Part shown: positions 40,021-51,344 of the stretch, piece by piece
Layout of the letters: each line of letters begins with the position of its first letter
Position numbering within the stretch: the first letter of the stretch is position 1
Assembly (NCBI GenBank): GCA_936440205.1
Contig: OW387133.1
Span: forward strand, 12,242,001-12,306,000
Origin: Lepidonotus clava
Lineage: Eukaryota > Annelida > Polychaeta > Phyllodocida > Polynoidae
Length of the DNA: 64,000 nt
Reading direction: 5' to 3'
Notes under the pieces: model-generated
Told to the model about the DNA's origin: nothing
The model's database searches: none
What the model saw: only the letters and a program-made list of their open reading frames with translations
Made by a program: the position numbers and the translations under genes

Positions 40021-42503
40021 ACCTTTAGGAGCTGGTGGTATTCGATGTGAAACTTAGTGAAAATGTGGTTTAGCATCATGTCGGAACAGTCAGTGACTCA
40101 GTGAGTCAGCGGAATGGTACATGGAAATATGGTGCTATCGATCAGTATCGATACAGACTAGTGCTATTGTGAATGATTGTACTCCGGTATGTCTGATTCA
40201 AAAGAAACGTCCCAATAGATTAATGGGCTATTTGGACATCAAATGAATTGGAAAGTAATATAATGCTGTCATGTGTCACCGACTGAAGGCTTTGTAGTTA
40301 TGGTAGATATGGCGTGTTTGCACGACACCTAACTTGACAAACCCAGGGCTCACGGAATTTTAGACTGACTGTGATTCGAGGGTGTCCTTCTCATAAACTC
40401 ATGGGTCCAATTGCTTCAACTTTGATATTGCAGTATGGTTTCTTGGATACGTGTCCTAGCTGTGGACACCCAGAGGGTCCTGTCAGGGTGTCTTGGGCCT
40501 TTAGGGGGATAGGAAACCCAGGCCACTGGATTTAATGAGGCCTGATTAACCCTGCCATATTGATGTTGTTTCACAATATTGATTTTTAAATCATATCAGC
40601 ATTCAGTTTATACGTAATCCTCGTTTACTTGCCCAGAGCGTAACTAGCGTTGACGATAGGCAAACACCACTTGACCTACCTAGATGAGGTAATACCCCTT
40701 TGTCCTTTGACACACCCCTATCGCAGCACGGCCCACTAGTCTGGGGATCCACTGTGAAGGCTGCCCAGACCTAGGCGTTGGTCGGGTATTAAAGTGGCCC
40801 TGAATGGGGACTCATACACTTGCCGGGACAGGGGCGGGCTGGTTGTGGGTCAATAGGCAGGACAAACTGAGTGGGTGATGGTGTGACTGGGTGAGGAGTT
40901 AAGGCACTGGTCGCCAGCTGCCGTATTACCGGTCCCCCTACGGCCAGACGTCGATTGCTATGCACCATTTAAAGTGTGTAAATTGGGTCAGTCCTCTGAC
41001 TCTATGTACGCTAACGGGCATCTTCTTCTAAAAACTATTTTTTTGCCACATCTTCATCAAGAAACAATTTACCTAGACTGTAATGAAATATGACTTGCAG
41101 CAGTGGAAATATTCTGAAGACCGCAACCGTCTCTATTATCTACTTTACCTTCCTCGTGAATAGCTTTTAAATGAGAGGCCGTTTTATGACAGTCAAACCA
41201 CATATATAAGTTATTTAAAAAAAATATATAAATAAAACTGAATGAAGCGGTGTTTTCTGCTAATCCGCTCACTACCACCCCGTTAATTTGAGCGCCCTCC
41301 CCGGCCTGGTGGCGTAAGGCCCGGGCACGCCTGCTGCGGCCCACGGGCCCCCATTTTCCCGGCTCACTCATGCTCACAGACAATTCATTAAGACCTGTCG
41401 CGCCACACCTGGGTCGGCGAGACGCCTAATGGCGCCGGTGTTACGTCGGGTAGATACAGTAATGATGAAAGTTGCCTAAGGGTAGCAAGCCGGGGATTAG
41501 CTATTTTTATATGTAATATAACGCTGATCCTCTAAAAAGCCAAAGAAATAGGATTGTGCATAGTTATGTCTCTATTCGTGTGACCTAAAATGAAGATTTG
41601 AAATGTTCTCATAACTGGGCAGTGTTCAAAGTTTAGATTCGGATGCGCCCGGTTCCTGAGGGCCAAAATTTCGGCGTAGGGTGCCCAATTTTTGCCACTT
41701 TGAGTTCGAAATGTTTGCATTAAATCATCACTGGGTGCAATGGCAAGGTCCCGGGCGCACATCTTTATATGCGCATGGCATGTGGCAAAGTATATAAATA
41801 ATAGTTTTAAACATTTCCAGACATATGTAATAAGCAGACAGCGTGTTTTGGGTAATGGGCATGCCGATTTAGGGATCGTGTGTATATATCAGGCCTAGGA
41901 GAGATCAGTGAGTTGACTGTAGGGATCAGTGGAATCACCCTCGGCCTACCGGGCACTGGGTCATTGGCACTGATTAGTTTGGCCGCTGACAAATTGGTCA
42001 ACCCTGGGGCATTCCTGGAGCCTTTAATGGGTTGACCGGGGATCGATTTCCTAGAGGACAGCAGACAGAAAACGGATCTCTATTACATTATTTGCGCTCG
42101 AACTAAAATATTCCAACTCGATATTCCATATTGTGAAAAGTATGTTTTATCACATGCCGCTGATTTCTGTCTTCTTTTTTTTTAACTCTGCAGATTGAGA
42201 TACCTGGAATCAGTCTGTTTCATTTTACTTGTCTCAGAACCAGGTGTGCTCATGTAACCCAAGCTGTGTCCTAAAACTGTTCGCCAGTCACTGTGTCCTA
42301 TTTACTGGACACTGACTTTTGAGCTTCCATGATCCTTCAAACACTTCTATTTCAAAGAGACCAATATTCCTGGGGTTACTCCCTAATCTTAATCAGCACT
42401 CTGGAATCTTTCGCGTATGGAAAACATTATTCCTACATATTTATGGCCTTTGATACATTGTTGTCCGAGTTTCTTCGTCGTGGCTGTACAAACGTTATTT
42501 GAC

Positions 42504-42580
42504 GGTTCAGAAAGGGAATCGAACCAACGGACTTAAGAAAGGCAGACCAGTGCTTATGTATACCTCCGAACTACCTCTCC
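42504..42580 (-). pseudogene. tRNA-like relic (tRNA pseudogene or SINE head)
   Basis: On the minus strand it has TAGTTCGGAGG (A-box-like), AAGCACTGGTCTGCC and GGTTCGATTCCC (a perfect B-box), spaced about as in a tRNA. The acceptor and T stems do not pair well in the standard register, so a functional tRNA is unlikely. Confidence 0.4.
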
Positions 42581-44919
42581 TCCTTAGAGAAAGCCCGGGA
42601 AGATTACAAGCACTTACATCCGTTTTCAGGATACTCGTCTCAAACCCCCGTTTCCATAGACTACTAATCGCAAAACCCCATTTCTAATCGTCGCCTGTCA
42701 AGCCTCACGTTGAGCAGCTCATACCTAATTACAGCCAAACATGGGAGCTGCTCGCCGGGCCGCGCGTGGGCCGTTTACTCCACGTGAAGGGGTCCGGCCC
42801 ATCGACCGGCCCATAGCCCCTATACGGACGTGATTACAGGGAGACGCCCAGCTCGGGTTGGGAGGTATCGATATTCTGCGGCCGGCCCATGTAGGAAGCC
42901 CCTGTACACGCTGTTTTTATATCCGATGGCAGTAGCGGTAATTACTTACACAAGCTTACAATTGAATTATCGGGGAACGAGTGACACCACGGTCAGATTA
43001 TCTGGGAGATGGGGTACAAATGTGAGGCGCAGATACATGTAATTACATGTACTGGTATTGGAATCTCACCATATCTGAGAGATGGGATACAAAGAGGAGA
43101 CGGTAAATGAGATCTCGCCCAAAATACAAAGCTGCCTCTTGTCATATATCTCAATAATGTTTTACTTTTAGCAAGGTTAATATTTCAATACATATTCACA
43201 AATTCTGAAAGAAACTGATTTATAGAGTATAACTGTGTGAGAACAATTTTGGGCCATACATTTGGTAAAGATTTTTGGCTGACAAGTTTGCCTGACCTCA
43301 AAAGAATTCATTTTGGGTTTGGTTTTGCATGACACAGAATGTATTACAGTTATTGATGCACAGCTCAGAAATAGTCTTCATTACATAAGAAAAACAGGAC
43401 CAAAGCATCGGACTGGACATGAGTCGGGTCTTTGTGCAGAAGCAAACTAGAAGTGATCATGGTGTCGCTGTCAGGGTTAGGTTGAGGAGTGCCGACTTCA
43501 GACACGGAGAAGAAGGCTGACGTCTTTAGTTCAGGTGCGTCTGGCTAGAGGGCAGTGCTTGACTCCCTGTCTACCTCCTTGACACGAGAGCTCCGTGCCC
43601 GCGTCCCGCCCAGGTCACCAGAGACCCCCTCTCCCCGCTGATAGATGGGCTCCAGGGGGCAGAGGTGTTTGTTGCCATGGCAACACTTGGCTCAGGTGGG
43701 GGGTCCACGCCTCGCCCCGCTTATTGCCGAGGAGAGTGGATGGTTGTAATAGTGTCATCGTCGTTTGTGCCAGGGTCAGCCCGGCTAAAAGCTGCTCCTC
43801 CCTCCTCCAGTATAGTCCTCCACCGCGCCATGGGACACACCTAATATAAAGGCACCCCACAGTCCTACAGCGGACCCAGGCACTGGCGGGCAAATAGATG
43901 CAATGGCCAGTGGAACTTTAGTCTAGTTTATCCATACTATTCAAACACCGGGTCTTGCTGCAATGTGAAACGGCTTCTTTCAACGGCTTCGCAAAGAAAT
44001 TGTAACACAAAGGGCGAGGATACCATGATGACATTAGGGTTCTGGTGCTTTGAACTGAGTGAGTTGTTGGTAGATGGGTGCGTGGGTTGCTGGATGGTAA
44101 TATGGAGGCCAGTCAGGGGTACCACTAAAAGGGTATTCGTTTAACCTTTGAAGTACATGCATAAGGCATCAGTATGTTAATCTGTATACAGTGAACACAG
44201 AATGTCAGATGTCTGCCTGTGTTTGATGTCTGTAGGCTAAACGAACATTTTGCTTTGCTATGCAGCATTCCAAAAAGGTTAATGTAATCCAGTTGTAGCA
44301 ACGTAATAACAGAACGAGCGGGCAGGCGAACCACATTGGTATTATATTGCGCTAATTTAGAAAGTTGCATTAGGGAGTGGATATTTAATAATGGAAATGA
44401 GGCTTCTCTGAAGATTGCATTGCCCTTGACCGTGCGTTGACCCCTATGTAATATGTACTGCACATCCTGTATACGTGTATACAATCTGGGAGACGTAACC
44501 CGGACACAGACAGCCTGCATTGTAGACAACACCTGGCGGATCCCAGACTCCTTTTTTCCTTCATCGTCCGCCCCCATCCCCATCCCCCACCCCCAGTGTC
44601 CACCTTTCAAACTGTAATCCCTCCGTGTACAGACTGGACGTAAACCGTCTCGCCGGCCCCCTGTCGCCCCCAATCGGCCCTCGCCGGGTGAGCCGACTGT
44701 CTAGGTGTTGTCGGCCCCCGACCACCCGGGGCCGGCCGCCTGCACGTGGCACCAAAGGGCGATAATTGAATTCCCCATGACGTCTCAATGAAGGCAGCCG
44801 GGCAGGGCTCATTTAGTGTGAGTTACTCAGGGCGCTTAGGGAATAGTCCCGGGTGAGCAGCTCGCACATCCTTTGTTGCATTGGGAATGGATGAGAAAGG
44901 TTTCGTTTGTTTAGTGTAT

Positions 44920-45390
44920 CCATAATGATATATATTTTAATGCACATGTTTCTGTCACGTGTTTTTGTCACTACATTATTATTTTACTATAGGTGATACT
45001 TCACTCATATGTGTGACAAGGGGGCTCTTTAGCAGCCGCAATGCATCTGGACACTAATATGCTGAGGTACCTATTTCCTTTCTTAAAGCCAAGCACATCG
45101 TAGAAATTCCGATGTTATATCATCTCGTTTCCTTAAACTTTAAAGGAAACGTGTTTTCCACCTTTTACATAGTAGGCCATGAGTGCGTTTAGTGTACATA
45201 TTTAATTGACGTGTGCTGTTTGTCGCTTCATTATGATTTTAGTATACTTGACACTTCACTCATGTTGCTGATCCCTATTTCCTTTCCTTATTCCAAGCAC
45301 ACAGTGCAACTCCGATATGTTAGGTCTATATTATCCCGTTTCCGTGGAGGAAATGTGTTTTCCACCCTTTACGTTGTGGGCCTCTACCTT
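44920..45390. repeat. Diverged local duplication, about 230-260-bp unit
   Basis: The first copy (44920-45175) and second copy (45190-45390) share in order: tttagtgta, cacttcactcat, cctatttcctttc, aagcaca, ctccgatRt-type sequence, tYccgtttcc, ggaaaYgtgttttccaccYtttac and gggcc/aggcc. They are about 70 percent similar by eye. No coding sequence. Confidence 0.6.
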
Positions 45391-46115
45391 ACAGCTTGTG
45401 ATTAAGACACATCTGTTGGTGGAAGGACATCAGCGAGTTTCCGCTGGATAATTGGTACGTCTCTCCTAATTAAGATGGAGTAGTGCCGACAAAAGGTTCC
45501 CATTAGGTATACCTGATTCCCTATACTACTCAGTGGTAGTAGTAGTATACGGAAGTAGGCGCTGCTTCGGGTACACACAATCACATGCGAACAAAACCCA
45601 TCATAGTCATTCATAATTAAGTTATCGCCAGGGGAGGGGGTCCAAGTGGTCCTGACCTCCCTCCTCTACCGCCCCCCGCCCCCGCCCTTTTGGTGGAAAC
45701 TTATACTTCACATAGAGAAAAGAACGTCACACGTGCATGTACGAATGTGCGGCGCTTTATTACTTAGCCAATATGCAGACCCCCCCGCTCCACTTCTTTT
45801 TTGTTGTTGTTGTTGCAATCCCGTATCCCCCTAATTGCTGTTCATAATCCCATATAACTTTATGTTCCACCACTGTGTTCGGAAATCAATTCACCTTGTT
45901 CATTAGTATACCAAACAAGTAGATTGTTTTTCAATGTGACCTCCTCCAGACGGCCTCCCAGTAAACAGTGTGTTTGTGCACCACCCAGAGGGCAGTGTCC
46001 GTGGGTCATGCTGATCACTGGGCACCCCGCCCACGCCCGTCAAGTACAGACTCAGGCCTCAGTAAACCAGGCCCCGGGCAAGGAGGCAGCGAGACCGAGT
46101 CTGCCGCAGGCTTAA

Positions 46116-46337
46116 AGCCCCATACACACTAGGAGACTTTCACCAAGTCAGCAGATTGATTGTCGCTAAAGTCGGCCGATTCTACCAGAATAATCGGCCG
46201 ATTATTACACCAATACCTATTAGATATCTACATTTCAATTTTGTATACTGATTTGGGATCCCAACCGGCGCAGAATCGGCCGATTCTTTTGACACTAAAC
46301 TGACTGTGTACCGATTCAGCCGAGAGGGTATGGGGCT
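46116..46337. mobile_element. MITE with TTAA-type flank, 222 bp
   Basis: The ends agccccatac and gtatggggct are inverted repeats. The left flank is TTAA and the right TTAG, compatible with a decayed TTAA duplication of piggyBac type. The inside contains three copies of atcggccgatt, themselves palindromic. Confidence 0.5.
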
Positions 46338-48428
46338 TTAGGTGGGAGTGGTGGTGGTGTCAGCTAGCCCCTCTACCACCTCCACCTCATTGCTACCCCC
46401 GCCCCCAGCCCCGGCCTCTCAGCCCGCTCATACCGGATCCAATCTGCCCACCACTAAAGGAAGCACTCTGTCATCGCCGGTGGGAGGGGAAGAAGCCATA
46501 CTGCATTTACCCCCTGCCCCTACCTTTATCTTCTCCCCGGCCCCTCATGGCGTCCTCTCCCCAAGCCATCGTGTGTGTTCTGCATACGGCCGACCATCGC
46601 CTCTGCACGTTACCACTGTTAGGGTGGGGCATTACGGGGTGTTTCCGAATAGTCTCTGCAGATTGTGGCCAATCAGGGTTGGCCCAGTTTGAAGTCAGTT
46701 TCGTGATTTTTTTCCTGCAATATCTTTAGAATTTAATACTTGTCTTGATTCGTGTCTGTATGTGTAGTCTGTAGGCCTGACCACTCTCTATACTCTAATT
46801 ACTTTGAGAATGGTAGGTCGGCTGGATAGATTACTATATGTGCCGCAAATCTATACTTTACTATTTGGTGAAGTATAGCATTTACTTTATTGTTAACAAT
46901 ACAGATAGAAAGATGCCAAAACGTTGACACCAACTGTCACAAGAATATATGACTAGTAAAGCTAGGGATTGTGTATGGAGAATAGCAGACTATCAGTAGA
47001 AGACGGTGACATATCGGACCAGCCCCACAGTATAATGTGAAGGCGATAAGATAACGCTAAAGACGGTCTGGCATGAGGGGCCTGTATATATAGGCGTACA
47101 GCTGACAGGACCAGCCTAGGAGGGGGGCGGGGGGCAGGAGGAGACTGGAGGTGGCAGGAGGATGCAGGCGACGTGTGCCCACTGACACTCTCCATCCATC
47201 ATACCAGAGATGGCATAACCATTCTCCCGGAAATTACCAGGCACTGGATCTGCTGCAGCCGCTAGAGATGTAAGTCAGACTGGTATTGCCTGCCTTATAG
47301 GCATATGTAAAACGGTGAAACATTCGTTAGGTTTTCTAGTTTTGTATTCTTCGTATCTAAAAAAACAAACAAGCAAAAATAGTCAAAGGCTGAAACTTTA
47401 TCAGTGGAAATATTTCGAATTCTTATACACGAAAACACCGGATAAATCTTGAGTATATCTATAATACACGTATCTAAGAACTATCAGAAATGGTTAAGTG
47501 TAATCCATGCTTCTCTCTTTTTAATGCTTAGATTGAATCAATGCATACAGTATACAATCTTCGGGGCCGTTTTTCAATATCCTTCTTCTGAGTGTTTAAG
47601 AGGGGTCCATTGTACCTTCAAGATAAATAATTTATTGGACCTATCGTGCTAACGCATTACTTTTAAACATGTTGCTCTTTGCAGTGGTCGTCTAATGTTA
47701 TATTTATGGGTCAAGGTTGAAAGCACACGATTCCAGACCAGGATGGATACATCATAATGGTTTACACAAACCTTTTATAATATACTTCTCATGTAACTTT
47801 TGACGGAAAAGTCAAAACTTCATAAACGAAAAAAGCTCATTGGCCAACAAAGCAGTCAGGCTGAAAAAAGTGTCAGAGACAAGGGGGCTCTCCCCGGGGA
47901 GGCGGGGAATTCACTGTCTGGGCCCCTCCAGGCGGGCCATTGACGTGGTAATCGTGAGGAAAGGCTCCTCCTACTAATAAAACAATAGCAATTTGGTTAA
48001 GGGGAGAATGGCATTACGTCAGTCTTTTAGAGAATGAACCAGCTTTGTTTTTCCGCCAATTGGCCTAATGTCTGTCGCTTCACTTGGGTTAAATACTTGA
48101 ACGTCCATGCACAAGTCAAGTTTTTGTTTATGGCATGACAGGACAACAGAGGCTCTTTAAGAGCTGTCTGCCATTAGAAAGTGGAATCTGAACATTATTT
48201 TAAAGATTCGCTGTCCTGATTGAACAGGGTCTATAGGCGCCATAAAGCTGATAGGTTAACCTTTTATTAAATCCGTTAAAGGCAGTGTCTTCATTTTTGC
48301 AAGATGCTGGAGAAATTTCACTTTTAATATGGCATAATTTAACACTTGGTATCAATGCAAGAGAGGTCTTTTGTTTCGCCATCTTAAATACAACGTGATT
48401 CCTTTAGAATTAATGTCTGCAGGCGAGA

Positions 48429-48443
48429 TGACTCAATTTGCAT
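48429..48443 (+). promoter_or_regulatory. Abutting AP-1 and octamer sites
   Basis: TGACTCA is followed directly by ATTTGCAT, both perfect consensus sites, in the presumed SNAP-25 intron 1. Short motifs occur by chance, so this is only a candidate enhancer core. Confidence 0.25.
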
Positions 48444-50902
48444 AAGGATATTCAGGCAGCTTTACTATGAAGCTATATGCACAAAACACATATTTTTGTA
48501 TATACAACGGGTAAAATACCTGTGCACTCATTTGTTTTCCTATTTTAAATGACAATGAAAGCAAATACAGCGGCATTGAAGATTGTTTCTTTCCGAAATT
48601 CTAATTAGAGTGAGGTTCATTGTGAGTAGTTCTGAATATTGACAACTATTGACCAGAAAATAGTATTCTGTTACACGGATAAGCCTTTCACTACTATAAG
48701 TGAGTTGTCGCTGACCCACCATACGCCCGTACAACTGCACGTTGGCGTATCTTTCTTGGACCGGCCTCACTGGTTTCTAAGTGTCTACTTAGCTAATACT
48801 AAGGTACCCTACATTCCCTCCCTGTCTCCTTTTTTCTGTGCAATGAATTTTCACTTACAATTAAACCTGTTCACTGTGTGCTAAGGCAGTTGGTTTTTTT
48901 CATAATTATTCATCAACATGCGCTATAATGTAAACAGCGGACATTGTTGTTAGTTTTGTCCTTCCAGTTAATAATACCTTTCCTGCATGAAAGAAAATGC
49001 CTCCATGCAGCCCACATGGCAATTAATCAGGTCCCCCTTCTACTTGTTACGGATGTGTTTAAAATTCAGGAGCATAATAGAAATATGACAGCCGACTAAT
49101 CGCCTTAGAACGTGGGCCGGCCGAACCAGTAGGGATAGTAGACATCAAAACATGAATAAAAAAGGAGGGCTATAAATAAACGACCGGCTCTCCCAGTCGG
49201 TATTTTGCTATTGATCCGCTGGGAGGCACAGGGATGGGTAGGTCGGGCGGCGGGAGTGGGTGAGACCTATCAATAAGAGACGACCACAGAGCCGCTGTGC
49301 CGGTAGTCCCCCCTACACAAAGCCCGAGCACATACCAACAGTCACACAATACAGAGTAAGCAGGTCTGTGGATCGGCTGTGGGGGAACATGCCAAATGCC
49401 GCCTGGGCACAAGTATGCGAGTGCTACATGGCGGAGTGAGTAGATTACGGGCGGGCGTGCCAACAGCCCATCACACTGATGTGAATGTCAGCACGCTGGT
49501 ATCCTTTAGATGAGGGCGGCATGCTTAGAGGCGTCGGCCCAGACCTTACAAGTCCTATGACTTTTCCAAAATAGCGAATTAACATCGGCGCAGCCACATT
49601 GCGGGTGTATTTGTATTCGTTCTTATTACAACAGTAGACACGAAAACAAGTAACAGGAAAGACACCACGCCGGCAAATGAGACATTGTCGGGCAGCCCAG
49701 GACAATAAATGAAAATTCACTGCTAAGAATAATTATACTATCTGCCTCCGTTTTACATACTGCTTATGTAGATGGTTGATATTTGGACTGAGTAGTGGGT
49801 GCAATACTTGGCTGTCTTGGGACATATTTACAGACCGGTGGTGTTTGGAGGTCTCTGTCTTGGATCATCCAGCCCCTGGACGGCCTTCCTAAAGAAACGT
49901 CTGACCCCTCCCGGGGAAAGAGCATCCTCAGAAATGACTGCTCGTAACAGCGGTAAACGCACCTAATATTCATTATACAGTCTATCCCTTTAGTAAAATG
50001 AGCACTGACCTAGGCCCTTTCCAACTGTTGCGACACCAATTTGGTTTCAAAGCAAGCACTTTTATTCATAACTGGCGATGTATGTACATACCTTGGTAGG
50101 CTACATAGAAATGCAAATTACGGACTTAAGCACCCCTATGGGTATGTTTCTCTGTGCTATGTACATATTCTTAGAAAGACAACAATGCTTGAAAATATTT
50201 TGCATGCAGATTTGGTCTTGAGGGTCGTGGTTCTGCCCGAAACTCCCAATTCCCTCCTCCCCCCCCCCCCATCGAAGACAATATGTCAATGCCGTGTATT
50301 TACAACATGTCGCTATGCAATATGATATTATATCGGGGACCACTGATCCGTTTTATAAGGAAGAGACAGACATTCAACTCTCACTTCAGTCGCGTTTGAG
50401 GAAAACTTCATCAACCGTCTCACGAAAGCAAAAATAAAGCATTCGGTTGAAATGTCATACTCGTTTCATGACTCATGATTTATTAATTGCACATGTGTAC
50501 AGTTGGGAAAATTTCCATCACTTTCGTCTGGGAATTCCCTTCCATGGTGACTGTCCATTGGCTCTGCGGGCTGACAGTATTGGGGTAGTATTGTCAACAC
50601 CTCATCAGCCTCTGTAAACACGGCTAGACCGCGCGTGTTTAGACTACTCCACTGTATTAAGTGTGTTGGTATTATGTTCCATAATCCCGACATTCATTGT
50701 GTAAGCCTAGAAAAAAACTATAAAGAGGAGAGTTATTTGACTGTCAGACAAAGTTTCATATCTTTCAAGTCTTTTCAGTATATTTTTCATGGTTCTTATT
50801 GAGGAATTTATACATTGGATTTACACTTCTTTTATTAACCTAAAAACCAACGCAGCAAGCAAGGGAAACAAAGGAACGTAAACGCATGTACATATTTTCC
50901 CT

Positions 50903-50952
50903 TTCGCCATAATCTATGTCTACTATATTCGCCATAATCTATGTCTACTATA
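50903..50952. repeat. 25-bp tandem duplication, two copies
   Basis: The unit ttcgccataatctatgtcta... is repeated at 50903 and 50928 without visible change, so it is recent. It lies just upstream of the SNAP-25 coding exon. Confidence 0.85.
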
Positions 50953-51157
50953 ATAAACACAAGTCAACAACAACCGGAGTTGGGTTCGATGTAGCTTCCA
51001 CACTTTTAATATTTTCCCTTTGCATTTAAGGTCCTCTAGCAGTGAGCGGGTTTTAGTCACCCACAATGGCTGCGAGAGAACAACGGCAAATCTAGATGAA
51101 TTGAAATGGACTTGAACTTGTCATGCGTCATCATTATCCCATTTGTTTACCTTTCAG

Positions 51158-51236
51158 CTAAGGGCTGCGAACGCAGGTGCCATTGAGAGCGACGTGATCT
51201 TAGTGGGTGAACGAGTCGTGTGGACGCGCAGCAGAC
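51158..51236 (+). other. 5' UTR part of the first SNAP-25 coding exon
   Basis: A strong acceptor (tttacctttcag) precedes 51158, showing that at least one 5' non-coding exon lies upstream. The 79 nt before the ATG contain no other ATG, so the start at 51237 is the natural one; the frame is open upstream only through a GTG. Confidence 0.7.
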
Positions 51237-51344
51237 ATGGCTGATCATGAGGAGGAGAAGCCCGCAGCGCCGGTCGGTCCAGATGGCGAGATGCGCAGTG
51301 AACTGCAGGAACTCCAGCTGCAGATGAACACTACCACCGATGAG
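51237..51344 (+). CDS. SNAP25: SNAP-25/SNAP-23 family t-SNARE, first coding exon
   Basis: It encodes 36 residues, MADHEEEKPAAPVG...ELQELQLQMNTTTDE, and ends in phase 0 at donor GAG-gtgggt. In SNAP-25 the sequence that follows such an ELEELQ...TDE segment is SLESTRRML, the start of the first SNARE helix core; that exon was not found in the window and should lie beyond 64000. SNAP-25 is a palmitoylated plasma-membrane Q-SNARE that joins syntaxin and synaptobrevin in vesicle fusion. As an invertebrate copy it probably represents the single gene ancestral to vertebrate SNAP23 and SNAP25. The family call rests on a short segment, but splice sites, start context and gene neighbourhood agree. Confidence 0.75.

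Larger units (their letters stand above)
26493..51157. other. Presumed SNAP-25 intron 1, about 24.7 kb
   Basis: No conserved coding exon was recognised here. Up to about 36 kb the sequence is AT-rich and holds several miniature transposons. From about 36 kb it becomes patchily GC-rich, with GC-rich blocks near 36.1-37.2, 39.5, 41.3, 42.7, 43.6, 44.6, 46.4 and 49.2 kb that may include regulatory sequence. The longest open frame (37891-38352, 153 codons) shows no domain and is probably chance. Confidence 0.5.

Noticed and set aside
45991-46014. RE1/NRSE-like sequence near SNAP-25 (ggcagtgtccgtgg...tgctga)
   Set aside because: The half-site has a core mismatch and the second half is displaced by four bases, which is not an accepted spacing.
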